The translations under genes and the position numbers were made by a program. From positions 1 to 28,829 of the forward strand of contig CAKUJN010000018.1 in the NCBI GenBank assembly GCA_934661735.1: DNA of 28,829 nucleotides, read 5' to 3'. Below the pieces are notes generated by a model. That model saw only the letters and a list, made by a program, of their open reading frames with translations. It did no database searches and had not been told where the DNA came from. How positions within the stretch are numbered: position 1 is the first letter of the stretch; every line of letters starts with the position of its first letter. Origin of the DNA: an uncultured Oscillospiraceae bacterium. Lineage in GTDB: Bacteria; Bacillota; Clostridia; Oscillospirales; Oscillospiraceae. Below are positions 1 to 7,973 of the stretch, piece after piece.

Positions 1-2056
1 TCGCATCCCTGTGCTGCATTTTTCCTTTCAGCTCCTGATAACGGCTGGCAATGACGATGGCATAGTCGATATTCGCGCCCATCTGGATGGAGCTGACAAT
101 CAGATAGCCGAGGAAGAACAGATATCTTCCGGAGAACGTCGGGAAAGAGAAGTTGATCCAGATACTGCCCTGAATGACCAGAATCAGCAGCAGCGGCATG
201 CCGGCCGAATTGAACGTGAACAGCAGCACGACCAGAACGATGAGCACGGAGACAATACTGACGACCGTGTTGTCCACAGCGAACGACTTTTCAAAGTCAT
301 ACTCATTTGTGGAGTTGCCCGCCAGATAAACCGGATCGTCCGGATAATATTTCTGCGCCAGTTCCAGAATCGTGTCGGTAAATGCGTAGGTCTCGTCGCC
401 GCTGACAGGAAGATTGAGATAGATCAGCATCCGGCTGTAGCGGTCGCCCTGAAGCTGGTTCTTCGCGCTGAGCATCTGCACCTTCGCGTCGGAAAGAAGC
501 TTTGTCTGCTCGGCGTCCAGCGTCACCACGCCCGCGTCCAGCTGGTCGCAGACGTACAGCAGCATATCAATCAGCGGGACGGAATAGTTTGCCAGATTTC
601 CGGCCAGCTGCCCATAGTTCTCATTATTGGCGGCGTAAGCCGCGTACACGACCGTAGCCAGCTCATAGTCCAGATTCGCAAGCTCGGCAAACTGGCGCGG
701 GGTGAGCCTGTCGGCCAGCATGTAGCCGTCCATGGCCTCAATGTTGGTCATGCCCATGGTGCTGTCGACCTCGTCATACTGCGAAAGCTCGGCAAGAAGC
801 TCGCGCTCGCTGCCATAGTCCCCTGCCGGAACCATCAGCGCCAACATATTGGTGGAGGAGAAATTGTCCTCGATCATCTGCTCGGCAATCTGCGTATCAT
901 TCAGCTTCGGCGTTTCCAGCAGGCTGTAGCCGTAGGCAAACGGGCAGTTCTGCGAGAAATGGAAGCCGAACGCGATGAGCACAAGGAATACGGCCGGCAC
1001 GATATAGCGCGTGGCATAGTCGATTTTCCCGACAAACGGGATCTTCGGCACGAAGCTCTTATGGCCGGTTTTGTCGATCAGCGGGCCGAAGAGCATCAGC
1101 AGCCCGGGCATGACAATGAACGCCGAAAGCAGCGCGAACGCAATGGATTTAATCAGGCAGATGGCCATATCGGGGCCGAGGCGGAACTGCATGAACAGCA
1201 TGGCCACCAGACCGCCGATGGTCGTCAGTGAGCTTGCGCCGATTTCTGGGATGGACTTGGAAAGCGCGATGATGACCGCCTCGCGGATGGGGAGCAGGCG
1301 GTGCTCCTCCTTGAAGCGGTTGCAGAAAATGATCGCGTAGTCGATGGAAAGCGCCAGCTGAAGAATGCTGGTGACAGAGTTGGAGACAAACGAAATCTTT
1401 CCCAGCAGATAGTTGGTACCCTGATTGAGGATCAGCGCCACAACAAACGTCAGAATCAGCACCGGCACCTCGCCATAGGTTTCCGACGTGAACAGCAGCA
1501 CCGCCACAATGACGAACGCGACATAGACCATGATGACGTTGATCTCGTGCTCAATCGTCTCCTCCTGTGTGTTGCCGAGGTCGGTCTTGACGAACACGTC
1601 ATACTGTGAAAGCGCCGTTCTGACAGCGTCAAGCGATTCCAGACACGCTTCATCATCCTCGGCGTAAGCGAACGTGATGGAGTACAGCGCCGAGAGATTG
1701 TGGTAATGCGCGTCCGTCTCGTCATAATCGATCATCTGCACGCCGCGGATTTCCGCCAGCTGATCCCTCAGCGCGGCGGCCTGCGTCTTTGTGATGTTGG
1801 CGACCATGACCTCGGCCGTGCCGTAGGTGATGAACTGTTCATCCATCAGCGAAAGCGCCTGCTTCGTCTGGGACGTCTCCGGCAGATAGGCCGTCAGATC
1901 GCTTTCCACCTCGACCCAGTTGCGGGAAAAGGCGGAAAACACAAGCAGAATGATGACAATCAGAAACACCAGATTGCGCTTGTCGACAATGACCGTCGAC
2001 AGCTTTTCCAGAAACGAGCTTCCGGTCTCCTGTGCTTGCTTTGCGGAATTACTCAT
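1..2056 (-). CDS. MMPL/RND-family membrane transporter, C-terminus cut by window edge
   Basis: 685 codons are visible, with the start at 2056 and no stop before the window edge. The frame is open throughout. A purine-rich stretch (GGAAAGGAAG) lies about 13 nt before the ATG. The order is a short cytoplasmic tail, a membrane helix at about residues 28-44 (VFLIVIILLVF), an extracytoplasmic loop starting with ESDLTAYLP, a block of several helices carrying the family-typical SIDYAII stretch (about 250), a second large loop, and a second helix block with GANIDYAIVIASRYQ near the cut end. This duplicated arrangement is that of the MMPL/RND superfamily (lipid or drug export, proton-driven). Only a few dozen residues should be missing. 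The substrate cannot be told. It is transcribed alone from its own promoter. It could equally be annotated as a YdfJ-like or hydrophobe/amphiphile exporter. Confidence 0.88.
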   Translation of the reverse strand, partial: MSNSAKQAQETGSSFLEKLSTVIVDKRNLVFLIVIILLVFSAFSRNWVEVESDLTAYLPETSQTKQALSLMDEQFITYGTAEVMVANITKTQAAALRDQLAEIRGVQMIDYDETDAHYHNLSALYSITFAYAEDDEACLESLDAVRTALSQYDVFVKTDLGNTQEETIEHEINVIMVYVAFVIVAVLLFTSETYGEVPVLILTFVVALILNQGTNYLLGKISFVSNSVTSILQLALSIDYAIIFCNRFKEEHRLLPIREAVIIALSKSIPEIGASSLTTIGGLVAMLFMQFRLGPDMAICLIKSIAFALLSAFIVMPGLLMLFGPLIDKTGHKSFVPKIPFVGKIDYATRYIVPAVFLVLIAFGFHFSQNCPFAYGYSLLETPKLNDTQIAEQMIEDNFSSTNMLALMVPAGDYGSERELLAELSQYDEVDSTMGMTNIEAMDGYMLADRLTPRQFAELANLDYELATVVYAAYAANNENYGQLAGNLANYSVPLIDMLLYVCDQLDAGVVTLDAEQTKLLSDAKVQMLSAKNQLQGDRYSRMLIYLNLPVSGDETYAFTDTILELAQKYYPDDPVYLAGNSTNEYDFEKSFAVDNTVVSIVSVLIVLVVLLFTFNSAGMPLLLILVIQGSIWINFSFPTFSGRYLFFLGYLIVSSIQMGANIDYAIVIASRYQELKGKMQHRDA

Positions 2057-2142
2057 AGGCTCAATCGATCTTCCTTTCCGGTTTTCGCTCAGCAGTAACA
2101 GCGCGGCAGGCGCAGGAAGCCGCCGCAGCTTTTGTGGCTTAT

Positions 2143-2171
2143 ATTATAGGGTATTCTCTGTTTTCACGCAA
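2143..2171 (-). promoter_or_regulatory. promoter for the MMPL transporter gene
   Basis: On the minus strand a perfect TATAAT (2143-2148) sits 17 nt after TTGCGT (2166-2171, three of six consensus -35 bases). The leader to the ATG would be about 80 nt. Nothing else is recognised between here and the terminator at 2298. Confidence 0.65.
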
Positions 2172-2297
2172 GTAAAGAAACACCGCGAAAACAGAAAAAA
2201 TCCATCGGATGGGCATAAAGGATACAGCATTTTGTCCGGAATTGCAACAGCCAGATACACGCGCTGCGCAAATTTGCGCAATTTTCAAAAAGTGCGC

Positions 2298-2333
2298 AAA
2301 AATACCGCGGCGCAGCCTGACGCTGCGCCGCGG
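2298..2333 (-). terminator. Rho-independent terminator of the alaS-HIT operon
   Basis: A perfect 12-bp GC-rich stem (2305-2316 with 2322-2333) with a 5-nt loop is followed on the minus strand by TATTTTT. It starts 19 nt beyond the HIT gene stop. Confidence 0.93.
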
Positions 2334-2351
2334 TTCTGCGTTTGTATCAGC

Positions 2352-2690
2352 TCAGTTGAAGCTGCCGAGCGTTTTGCCGGACAGGACATGGAAATGGATA
2401 TGATGCACCGTCTGGCCGGCAAGCTCACCCACGTTCGTAACGACGCGGTAGCCGTCGGCAAAGCCCTGCTCCCTCGCAAGCTTTGCAATCACCGAGTAGA
2501 TGTGGCCGATCACAGCCTCATTCTCCGGCGTGACCTCTGCCGCGGAGGCAAAATGCTGCTTCGGCACGACGAGAAAATGCTTTGGCGCCATGGGCGCAAT
2601 ATCGAGGAACGCATAGCACTGATCGTCCTCGTAGACCTTTGTGCTGGGGATTTCCCCCGCGATGATTTTACAGAACAGACAATCCGTCAT
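2352..2690 (-). CDS. HIT family (histidine triad) nucleotide hydrolase, HinT-like
   Basis: A 112-aa protein, the normal length for HinT/HIT proteins. It begins with a CxxC pair (C4, C7) typical of zinc-binding HIT members. It ends with the family signature HxHxH (H97, H99, H101) inside QTVHHIHFHVLSG. HIT proteins of this branch act in the cytoplasm as purine nucleoside phosphoramidases or AMP-lysine/aminoacyl-AMP hydrolases. Cleaning up aminoacyl-adenylate side products would suit its position directly behind alaS, but that link is inference. The gene starts 13 nt after the alaS stop. Its ribosome site GAGGAGG overlaps the alaS stop codon, so translation is probably coupled. It is the last gene of the unit. 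Confidence 0.93.
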   Translation of the reverse strand: MTDCLFCKIIAGEIPSTKVYEDDQCYAFLDIAPMAPKHFLVVPKQHFASAAEVTPENEAVIGHIYSVIAKLAREQGFADGYRVVTNVGELAGQTVHHIHFHVLSGKTLGSFN

Positions 2691-2703
2691 AGTCGATTCC
2701 TCC

Positions 2704-5370
2704 TCAGTTTTTCACGTTCGTCGTGACAAAATCGTCAACCGCGGCCAGCGCGTCGTCCAGCTTCAGCACATTCGTGCCGCCGCCCATGGCAGAATCCGGC
2801 TTACCGCCGCCCTTTCCGCCGACAACAGGCGCGATGGCGCGGATGATATCGCCGGCTTTGATACCGCGCGCAATGGCATTCTTGCCGCAGACGGCAAGGA
2901 GCGTGACCTTTTCGCCGTTGACCGTGGAGAGGACAGCAACGGTATTATCGCTCTTGTCGCGCAGGAAATCGCCCAGCTTGCGCAGGTCGTTTGCGTCCAT
3001 GTTCTCACGGCTGGCCGTGATGACCTTGAGGCCGGAGACGTCCTTTGCCGAGAACATCAGGCTGTCGACATCGCCCGCGAAAAGCCTGTCCTTCATGCGC
3101 TCAATCGTCTGATGCAGCTCGCGGATCTCGCTCATTGCGCCCTGTGCTCTTGCGAACAGTTCGGCAGGCGTGGTCTTGAGCGTTTCCGCAGCCTTCAGCA
3201 GCCGCGCATTCATCTCGTCGACCAGGTTGAGGAATGCCTCGCCCGTGACAGCCTCGATGCGGCGCACGCCGGAGGCGACGGACGACTCGCTGACAATGCG
3301 AAACGGGCCGATTTTCGCGGTGTTGTCCACATGCGTGCCGCCGCAGAGCTCGATGGATTTGCCGCCCATGTTGACCACGCGCACGACGCTTCCGTACTTT
3401 TCTCCGAACAGCGCAATCGCGCCGAGCTTCTTCGCCTCATCGATCGGCATTTCGGAAACCTCGACGTTCAGACCGTCAAGGATCATTGTGCTGACCATGC
3501 GGCTGATTTTTACCAGTTCGTCGGAGGTGACGGCGGAGAAATGCGTGAAATCATAGCGCAGGCGGTCTGGCTCGACCAGTGAGCCCGCCTGATGCGCGTG
3601 ATCGCCAAGGACCGTGCGCAGCGCGTAATCCAGCAGATGTGTCGCCGAGTGCGCGCGCATGATCGCCTTGCGGCGGTAGGCGTCGACGCACGCCATGACC
3701 GTATCGCCGACGGAAAGCGAACCGGAAACCAGTCGGCCATAGTGCATGAACTTGCCGCCCTTGTTCTTCTGAACGTCGGTGACCTCAAATTCCGCGCCGT
3801 CCATGCGAATAACACCGTGGTCGGCCACCTGGCCGCCCATCTCGGCGTAGAACGTCGTGTGGTCAAGGACGAGAATCGCGTCCTGTCCGGCGGTGATGGC
3901 ATCACGAAGCTCATCCTCGGCGACGATGGCGACGATTCTGCCCTCGGCCGAAAGCTGGGTATAGCCGATAAACGTGGTGGCGGGGATTTCCTTGCCGAAC
4001 TCCACGCCGGCCCAGCCCAGATCGCCCAGCGCCTTGCGCGCCTCGCGCGCGCGGACCTTCTGCTCCTGCATGAGTCTGCGGAACGCCTCGTCGTCGACCG
4101 TCATGCCCTCCTCGGCGACCATCTCGTTCGTCAGGTCAATCGGGAAGCCATAGGTGTCGTAGAGCTTGAACGCGTCCGCACCGGAAAAGACGGTTTCGCC
4201 CTTTTCCTTGTGACCGGCCAGCATGTCGGAGAAAATCTTCATGCCGCCGTCGATGGTCTTGGCAAAGTTCTCCTCCTCGGTGCGCACAACACGGGTGATA
4301 TACGCCTGCTTCTCGCGCAGTTCGGGATACTGGCACTCGTTTTCATGCACGACCGTATCAATCACGTCGTACAGGAACGGGTGATCTACGCCGAGGAGCT
4401 TGCCGTGGCGCGCCGCGCGGCGCAGCAGACGGCGCAGCACATAGCCGCGGCCCTCGTTGGAGGGGAGAACGCCGTCGCAGATCATGAACGTGGCCGAGCG
4501 GATGTGGTCAGTGATCACGCGCAGGGAAACGTCGGTCTTGTCCGACTCCTCATAGTGCGCGCCGGTAATCTGGGAGACCTTGTTCGTGATGTTCATGACG
4601 GTGTCGACGTCAAACAGAGACGCGACATTCTGACAAACGCAGGCCAGACGCTCAAGGCCCATGCCGGTGTCGATGTTTTTCTGTTTCAGCTCGGTGTAGC
4701 TGCCGTGGCCGTCGTTGTTGAACTGAGAGAAAACAATATTCCAGACCTCGACATAGCGGTCGCAGTCACAGCCGACAGTGCACCCTGGCCTGCCGCAGCC
4801 GTACTGCTCGCCGCGGTCATAGTAGATCTCCGAGCATGGGCCGCACGGACCGGAGCCGTGCTCCCAGAAGTTGTCCTCCTTGCCGAAGCGGAAGATGCGG
4901 TCCTCGGGAATGCCGATCACATCGCGCCAGATGGCGAACGCCTCGTCATCAGCGGGCGTCGTCTCATTGCCTGCGAATACGGACGGATACAGACGGTCCG
5001 GCTCAAGGCCGACCCATTCGGGACTGGTCAGGAATTCCCATGCCCAGGGAATGGCCTCCTTTTTGAAGTAGTCGCCGAAGGAGAAGTTGCCAAGCATCTC
5101 AAAATAGGTGCCGTGGCGCGCGGTCTTGCCGACGTTGTCGATATCACCCGTGCGGATGCACTTCTGACAGGTAGTGACGCGGCGGCGCGGCGGCTCCTCC
5201 TCGCCGGTAAACCACGGCTTCATCGGCGTCATGCCGGCGTTGATCAGCAGGATGGATTTGTCGTTCTGCGGGATCAGGGAAAAGCTGGGCAGGCGCAGAT
5301 GACCCTTTGTCTCAAAAAAGCGCAGGTACATCTCACGCAGCTCGTTGAGTCCGTATGCCTTGTGTGCCAT
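2704..5370 (-). CDS. alaS: alanyl-tRNA synthetase
   Basis: An 888-aa class II synthetase (usual length about 870-880) that charges tRNA-Ala in the cytoplasm. The N-terminal catalytic domain (about 1-240) opens with the typical LNELREMYLRFFETKGH. A tRNA-recognition region follows (about 240-460). The editing domain shows its zinc ligands H574 and H578 (HSATH) and C676 and H680 (CGGTH), which remove mischarged Ser/Gly. The C-terminal DHHA1-type domain ends in a glycine-rich GGKGGGKPDSAMGGG stretch. The ATG at 5370 has an AGGAG site (5381-5385) ten bases upstream. The gene is controlled by the T-box leader in front of it and cotranscribed with the HIT gene. In many Bacillota alaS is followed by ireB-ruvX; here ireB lies 8 kb away in a different unit. 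Confidence 0.98.
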   Translation of the reverse strand: MAHKAYGLNELREMYLRFFETKGHLRLPSFSLIPQNDKSILLINAGMTPMKPWFTGEEEPPRRRVTTCQKCIRTGDIDNVGKTARHGTYFEMLGNFSFGDYFKKEAIPWAWEFLTSPEWVGLEPDRLYPSVFAGNETTPADDEAFAIWRDVIGIPEDRIFRFGKEDNFWEHGSGPCGPCSEIYYDRGEQYGCGRPGCTVGCDCDRYVEVWNIVFSQFNNDGHGSYTELKQKNIDTGMGLERLACVCQNVASLFDVDTVMNITNKVSQITGAHYEESDKTDVSLRVITDHIRSATFMICDGVLPSNEGRGYVLRRLLRRAARHGKLLGVDHPFLYDVIDTVVHENECQYPELREKQAYITRVVRTEEENFAKTIDGGMKIFSDMLAGHKEKGETVFSGADAFKLYDTYGFPIDLTNEMVAEEGMTVDDEAFRRLMQEQKVRAREARKALGDLGWAGVEFGKEIPATTFIGYTQLSAEGRIVAIVAEDELRDAITAGQDAILVLDHTTFYAEMGGQVADHGVIRMDGAEFEVTDVQKNKGGKFMHYGRLVSGSLSVGDTVMACVDAYRRKAIMRAHSATHLLDYALRTVLGDHAHQAGSLVEPDRLRYDFTHFSAVTSDELVKISRMVSTMILDGLNVEVSEMPIDEAKKLGAIALFGEKYGSVVRVVNMGGKSIELCGGTHVDNTAKIGPFRIVSESSVASGVRRIEAVTGEAFLNLVDEMNARLLKAAETLKTTPAELFARAQGAMSEIRELHQTIERMKDRLFAGDVDSLMFSAKDVSGLKVITASRENMDANDLRKLGDFLRDKSDNTVAVLSTVNGEKVTLLAVCGKNAIARGIKAGDIIRAIAPVVGGKGGGKPDSAMGGGTNVLKLDDALAAVDDFVTTNVKN

Positions 5371-5402
5371 TTCTTTGGTTCTCCTATCTCAAAAATATTA
5401 TT

Positions 5403-5654
5403 TTTCATCAGCGGCGGCAAAAAAGAAACCCCGCCCCACACATAGGGGCGAAGCTGATTCGCGGTACCACCCTAATTGCGCCGAAGCGCATCTCAGATGC
5501 TCTGTAACGGGAGCGTCCCGCTCCGCTCGCCGCGGAGCTGCTCAAAAGCGGCTGACACAGGCTGCTGCCAAGGGGCTTGCACCGCTCCCCTCTCGCTGCG
5601 GACACGCTGCTGCGTCTGACTTTTTCATCGCAATTATGCTATATTCCTGAAGCT
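5403..5654 (-). promoter_or_regulatory. T-box riboswitch leader of alaS
   Basis: The leader between the alaS promoter and gene carries a perfect T-box sequence AGGGTGGTACCGCG on the minus strand (5473-5460). Just downstream is an intrinsic terminator hairpin. The upstream part (about 5654-5480) contains the GATGAAAAAGTCAG-type opening of stem I. In this class, uncharged tRNA pairs with the leader and stabilises an antiterminator that includes the T-box. The expected specifier is an alanine codon, inferred from the downstream gene; I could not fix the specifier loop by eye. Confidence 0.93.
5419..5450 (-). terminator. regulated terminator inside the alaS T-box leader
   Basis: On the minus strand CGCCCC pairs with GGGGCG (5450-5445 with 5437-5432) around a 7-nt loop, followed by GGG and TTTCTTTTTT. 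It competes with the antiterminator formed by the T-box sequence just upstream. Confidence 0.85.
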
Positions 5655-6172
5655 GTCGCTATTTTATCACAATTTGTACTGTTGTCAACCTCTTTTTCCG
5701 GCGCGGCGGCCAGATGCGCGCCGCTTTCATCCAGCTCCGCCGTCCAGTACGGCCTCCCGCCGACCGGCTCGATCCGGAACCGGCGGAAATACTCCATCAG
5801 CGCAAACGGATGCTCAGGCTCACATGGAACAGCAAGCCGCCGGCCGCGGCGCAGCGCACCGTCCAGCTCCACACCCTCCACCGTGCCGGAAAACGGCGCC
5901 CAGTCCGTCTCCCGCTGCGTGCTCAGGCGCGTATCCGCGTCAAAGCAGAACACGCCGCCGGAAACACGGCGGTGCAGGCGCAGCCGGCCGTCCTCGGGCA
6001 TCAGTACGCCGAGGTTCACGCATCTGCCGCCGCCGGAGGCGTAAACGCGGACGATGCGCTCTCCGCCGGCGGCGCATTCGGCCTCAACATCCCAGTACAG
6101 CCCGTCGCGCGTCACGCGCGCCGTTCCGGCCGGCACGCCGGAATCCAGAATCTCGTACTCAAAATCAAACAT
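5639..6172 (-). CDS. hypothetical protein, beta-rich, unknown function
   Basis: A 177-aa soluble protein of unrecognised function. It starts MFDFEYEI and continues with alternating hydrophobic/polar segments that suggest a beta-rich fold: GTARVTRDGLYWDVEAEC, then RIVRVYA, NLGVLMPEDGRLRLHRRV, and an aromatic C-terminal half. There is no signal peptide or membrane helix. I have an impression of similar uncharacterised proteins in Oscillospiraceae, but this is not verified. A start 18 bases earlier (TTG at 6190) is possible but has no ribosome site. The ATG at 6172 has only a G-rich stretch upstream, which lies in a hairpin. It is the last gene of the nnrD-alr-mazF unit, 74 nt after mazF. Its 3' end contains the alaS promoter. 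Confidence 0.75.
   Translation of the reverse strand: MFDFEYEILDSGVPAGTARVTRDGLYWDVEAECAAGGERIVRVYASGGGRCVNLGVLMPEDGRLRLHRRVSGGVFCFDADTRLSTQRETDWAPFSGTVEGVELDGALRRGRRLAVPCEPEHPFALMEYFRRFRIEPVGGRPYWTAELDESGAHLAAAPEKEVDNSTNCDKIATASGI
5661..5688 (-). promoter_or_regulatory. promoter for alaS
   Basis: On the minus strand a perfect TTGACA (5683-5688) lies 16 nt before TAAAAT (5661-5666). The promoter lies inside the last codons of the upstream hypothetical gene, whose stop is at 5639. Confidence 0.85.
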
Positions 6173-6180
6173 AAGCGGCC

Positions 6181-6202
6181 CCCCGCACAAGCCTATGCGG
6201 GG
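6181..6202 (-). other. hairpin covering the ribosome site of the hypothetical gene
   Basis: A perfect 7-bp stem (CCCCGCA with TGCGGGG) with an 8-nt loop lies 8 nt before the ATG at 6172. On the minus-strand transcript the G-rich half, the only candidate Shine-Dalgarno, would be paired. There is no U-tract, so it is not a standard terminator. Confidence 0.5.
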
Positions 6203-6246
6203 AACCGCTGTATCATGCTGAGAACCTCTGAATCATCAGCGCTCTG

Positions 6247-6603
6247 TTACAGTCCCTGCAATCCGAAGCTGACCGCAATGGCCGAGTCGACCTGATTCAT
6301 CAGGCTCTCGTCCACATGCCCCATATGCTCGCGCAGGCGGCGCTTGTCAATGGTGCGGATCTGCTCGAGCAGCACCACGGAGTCCCGCGTCAGACCGACG
6401 TCGTGCCCCGACAGCGAAATATGCGTCGGCAGGCGCGCCTTGCCCGTCTGGCTGGTAATCGCCGCGGCAATGACAGTCGGCGAATGCCGGTTGCCGGTAT
6501 CGTTCTGCACGATCAGCACCGGCCGCGTGCCGCCCTGCTCGCTGCCCACCACGGGACTGAGATCGGCGTAGAAAATATCGCCTCGTTTTACGTTGGTATC
6601 CAT
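6247..6603 (-). CDS. mazF: MazF/PemK-family mRNA interferase (NdoA/EndoA-like)
   Basis: A 118-aa protein that closely follows Bacillus subtilis MazF: KRGDIFYADLSPVVGSEQGG, then RPVLIVQND, an AITSQ segment, LPTH, and LLEQIRTIDKRRL. The catalytic pair equivalent to Arg25/Thr48 of the Bacillus enzyme is present as R27 and T50. The family cleaves single-stranded mRNA at short sites (UACAU in Bacillus). The start at 6603 is chosen because GGAG lies 9 nt upstream and the family begins at this point; a longer frame reaches 6648 without a ribosome site. In Bacillus the antitoxin gene lies between alr and mazF. Here the alr-mazF gap is only 176 nt and holds no antitoxin-sized frame. Function as an active toxin is therefore uncertain. 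Confidence 0.93.
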   Translation of the reverse strand: MDTNVKRGDIFYADLSPVVGSEQGGTRPVLIVQNDTGNRHSPTVIAAAITSQTGKARLPTHISLSGHDVGLTRDSVVLLEQIRTIDKRRLREHMGHVDESLMNQVDSAIAVSFGLQGL

Positions 6604-6736
6604 TCGCTTCACACTCCGCGGAAAAATAGTAGAAAACCGGCGCCGCATGCGCGGCCTCTGCCGGACTATCGTTATTTTCCCACGCGGCTGCTGAATTTAT
6701 ACAGCCCGCAAGGCTCTCAGACCATACTATGCAGCT

Positions 6737-6768
6737 CGGACGGGAACCGCTACGCGCGGCCCCGTCCG
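6737..6768 (-). other. long hairpin in the alr-mazF gap
   Basis: Eight paired bases (CGGACGGG with CCCGTCCG), a small internal loop and four more pairs (CCGC with GCGG) around a 5-nt loop, beginning about 11 nt after the alr stop. There is no U-tract on either strand. It could be an mRNA-processing or stability element separating alr from mazF expression. Confidence 0.5.
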
Positions 6769-6779
6769 GAGCGGTATCG

Positions 6780-7961
6780 CTATACGATATATTGCAGGAT
6801 TTCAGACGGCCTTCCGTTTTCCAGATAGATGCGCGGAATGCGCTTGTTCACGCCGCACAGAAGCTCATAGCTGATTGTCCCCAGCTGCTCCGCCAGACGC
6901 TCGCACGGACACAGCACGCCGCCCTCATCATAGCCGAACAGCGTCAGCTCGTCGCCAACCTGCGCCTGCGGCACGTCCGTCACGTCAACCATGCACATGT
7001 CCATGCAGATGCGGCCGACGCCGCGCACGGTTTTCCCGTGCAATCGGAACGTCACGCGGCCGGAAAGCGCGCGCGAAAGGCCATCGGCATAGCCGACGGG
7101 CAGGACCGCCATGCGGATGGGCTTCTCTGTCCGGTATGTTCTGCCGTAGCTGACCGCTATTCCGGCAGGTACATCGCGCAGCTGCGCAATCGTCGTGTGC
7201 AGCGACATCATTGGCCGCAGATCGACGATTCCCTCCGTATCAGCCGACGGCGCATGACCATACATCGCAATACCGGGCCGCACCATGTCCATGGCATACT
7301 CGGGATACAGGAGCGTCGCGCCGGAATTGGCGCAGTGGCGGATTTCCGGCTTTACGCCGGATGCGGCCAGCGCGTCCAGCATGGCCGTAAAGCGCCGGTA
7401 CTGCTCCCGCGTAAAAGCGACATCGTCGGGCGCGGTGCTGTCGGCGGCGCAGAAGTGCATGAACACCCCCTCGACGTGCAGATGCGCAAGCCCCGCCGCC
7501 TGCACAAGCTCCGCAAGCGTCCGCTCGTCGTCATATGCAAAAAAGCCGATGCGCGTCATGCCGGTATCCAGCTTGAGATGTACGTTCAGAATATAATTTG
7601 TTCCCGCCAGCGCGCGGTCCAGCTCCTGCGCGTACGCAAGCGAATGCACCTCCTGCGTGATGTCCATGAACACCATCGTATCGGCATAGTCCGCGGGCGT
7701 ACAGCCCAGAATCAGAATCGGAAGCCGGATGCCGCCGCGCCGCAGCTGGACGGCCTCGTCCAGATTGGAGACAGCCAGATAATCCGCGCCAAGCTCCGCC
7801 AGCGCGTGGCTGACGGGCACGGCGCCGTGGCCGTAGGCATCGGCCTTCATCACGCCGAGCATCCGGCAGCCGTCCGGAATATGCGCGCGCAGCGCGCGGT
7901 AGTTCTGTTCCAGATGGTCGAGCGACACGTCGGCCCATGTTCTTTTGAGTGTTTTCATCAT
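6780..7961 (-). CDS. alr: alanine racemase
   Basis: A 393-aa PLP enzyme (usual length 370-390) that interconverts L- and D-alanine for peptidoglycan. The PLP-binding lysine is K39 in VMKADAYGHG. The second catalytic base is Y272 in AVSYGRTY. HCANSG and DMVRPGIAMYG also match the family. The N-terminal TIM barrel (about 10-240) is followed by the beta-domain (about 250-385). The start is drawn at the first of two adjacent ATGs; GAGGT at 7964-7968 is better spaced for the second (7958). The gene begins 12 nt after the lipoprotein stop, so the two are cotranscribed. In spore formers alanine racemase is also often carried on spores to limit germination by L-alanine. Whether this one does so is not shown. 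Confidence 0.97.
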   Translation of the reverse strand: MMKTLKRTWADVSLDHLEQNYRALRAHIPDGCRMLGVMKADAYGHGAVPVSHALAELGADYLAVSNLDEAVQLRRGGIRLPILILGCTPADYADTMVFMDITQEVHSLAYAQELDRALAGTNYILNVHLKLDTGMTRIGFFAYDDERTLAELVQAAGLAHLHVEGVFMHFCAADSTAPDDVAFTREQYRRFTAMLDALAASGVKPEIRHCANSGATLLYPEYAMDMVRPGIAMYGHAPSADTEGIVDLRPMMSLHTTIAQLRDVPAGIAVSYGRTYRTEKPIRMAVLPVGYADGLSRALSGRVTFRLHGKTVRGVGRICMDMCMVDVTDVPQAQVGDELTLFGYDEGGVLCPCERLAEQLGTISYELLCGVNKRIPRIYLENGRPSEILQYIV

Positions 7962-7973
7962 ATACCTCGTCTG

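Noticed and set aside
11..3582. Several plus-strand frames of 100-400 codons opposite the MMPL, HIT and alaS genes
   Set aside because: GC-rich antisense shadows, rich in Arg/His/Gln, covering genes with clear motifs on the other strand.
6604..6779. Possible antitoxin gene between alr and mazF
   Set aside because: The gap is too short for an antitoxin of usual size and shows a hairpin instead; no ribosome site with a suitable frame was found.
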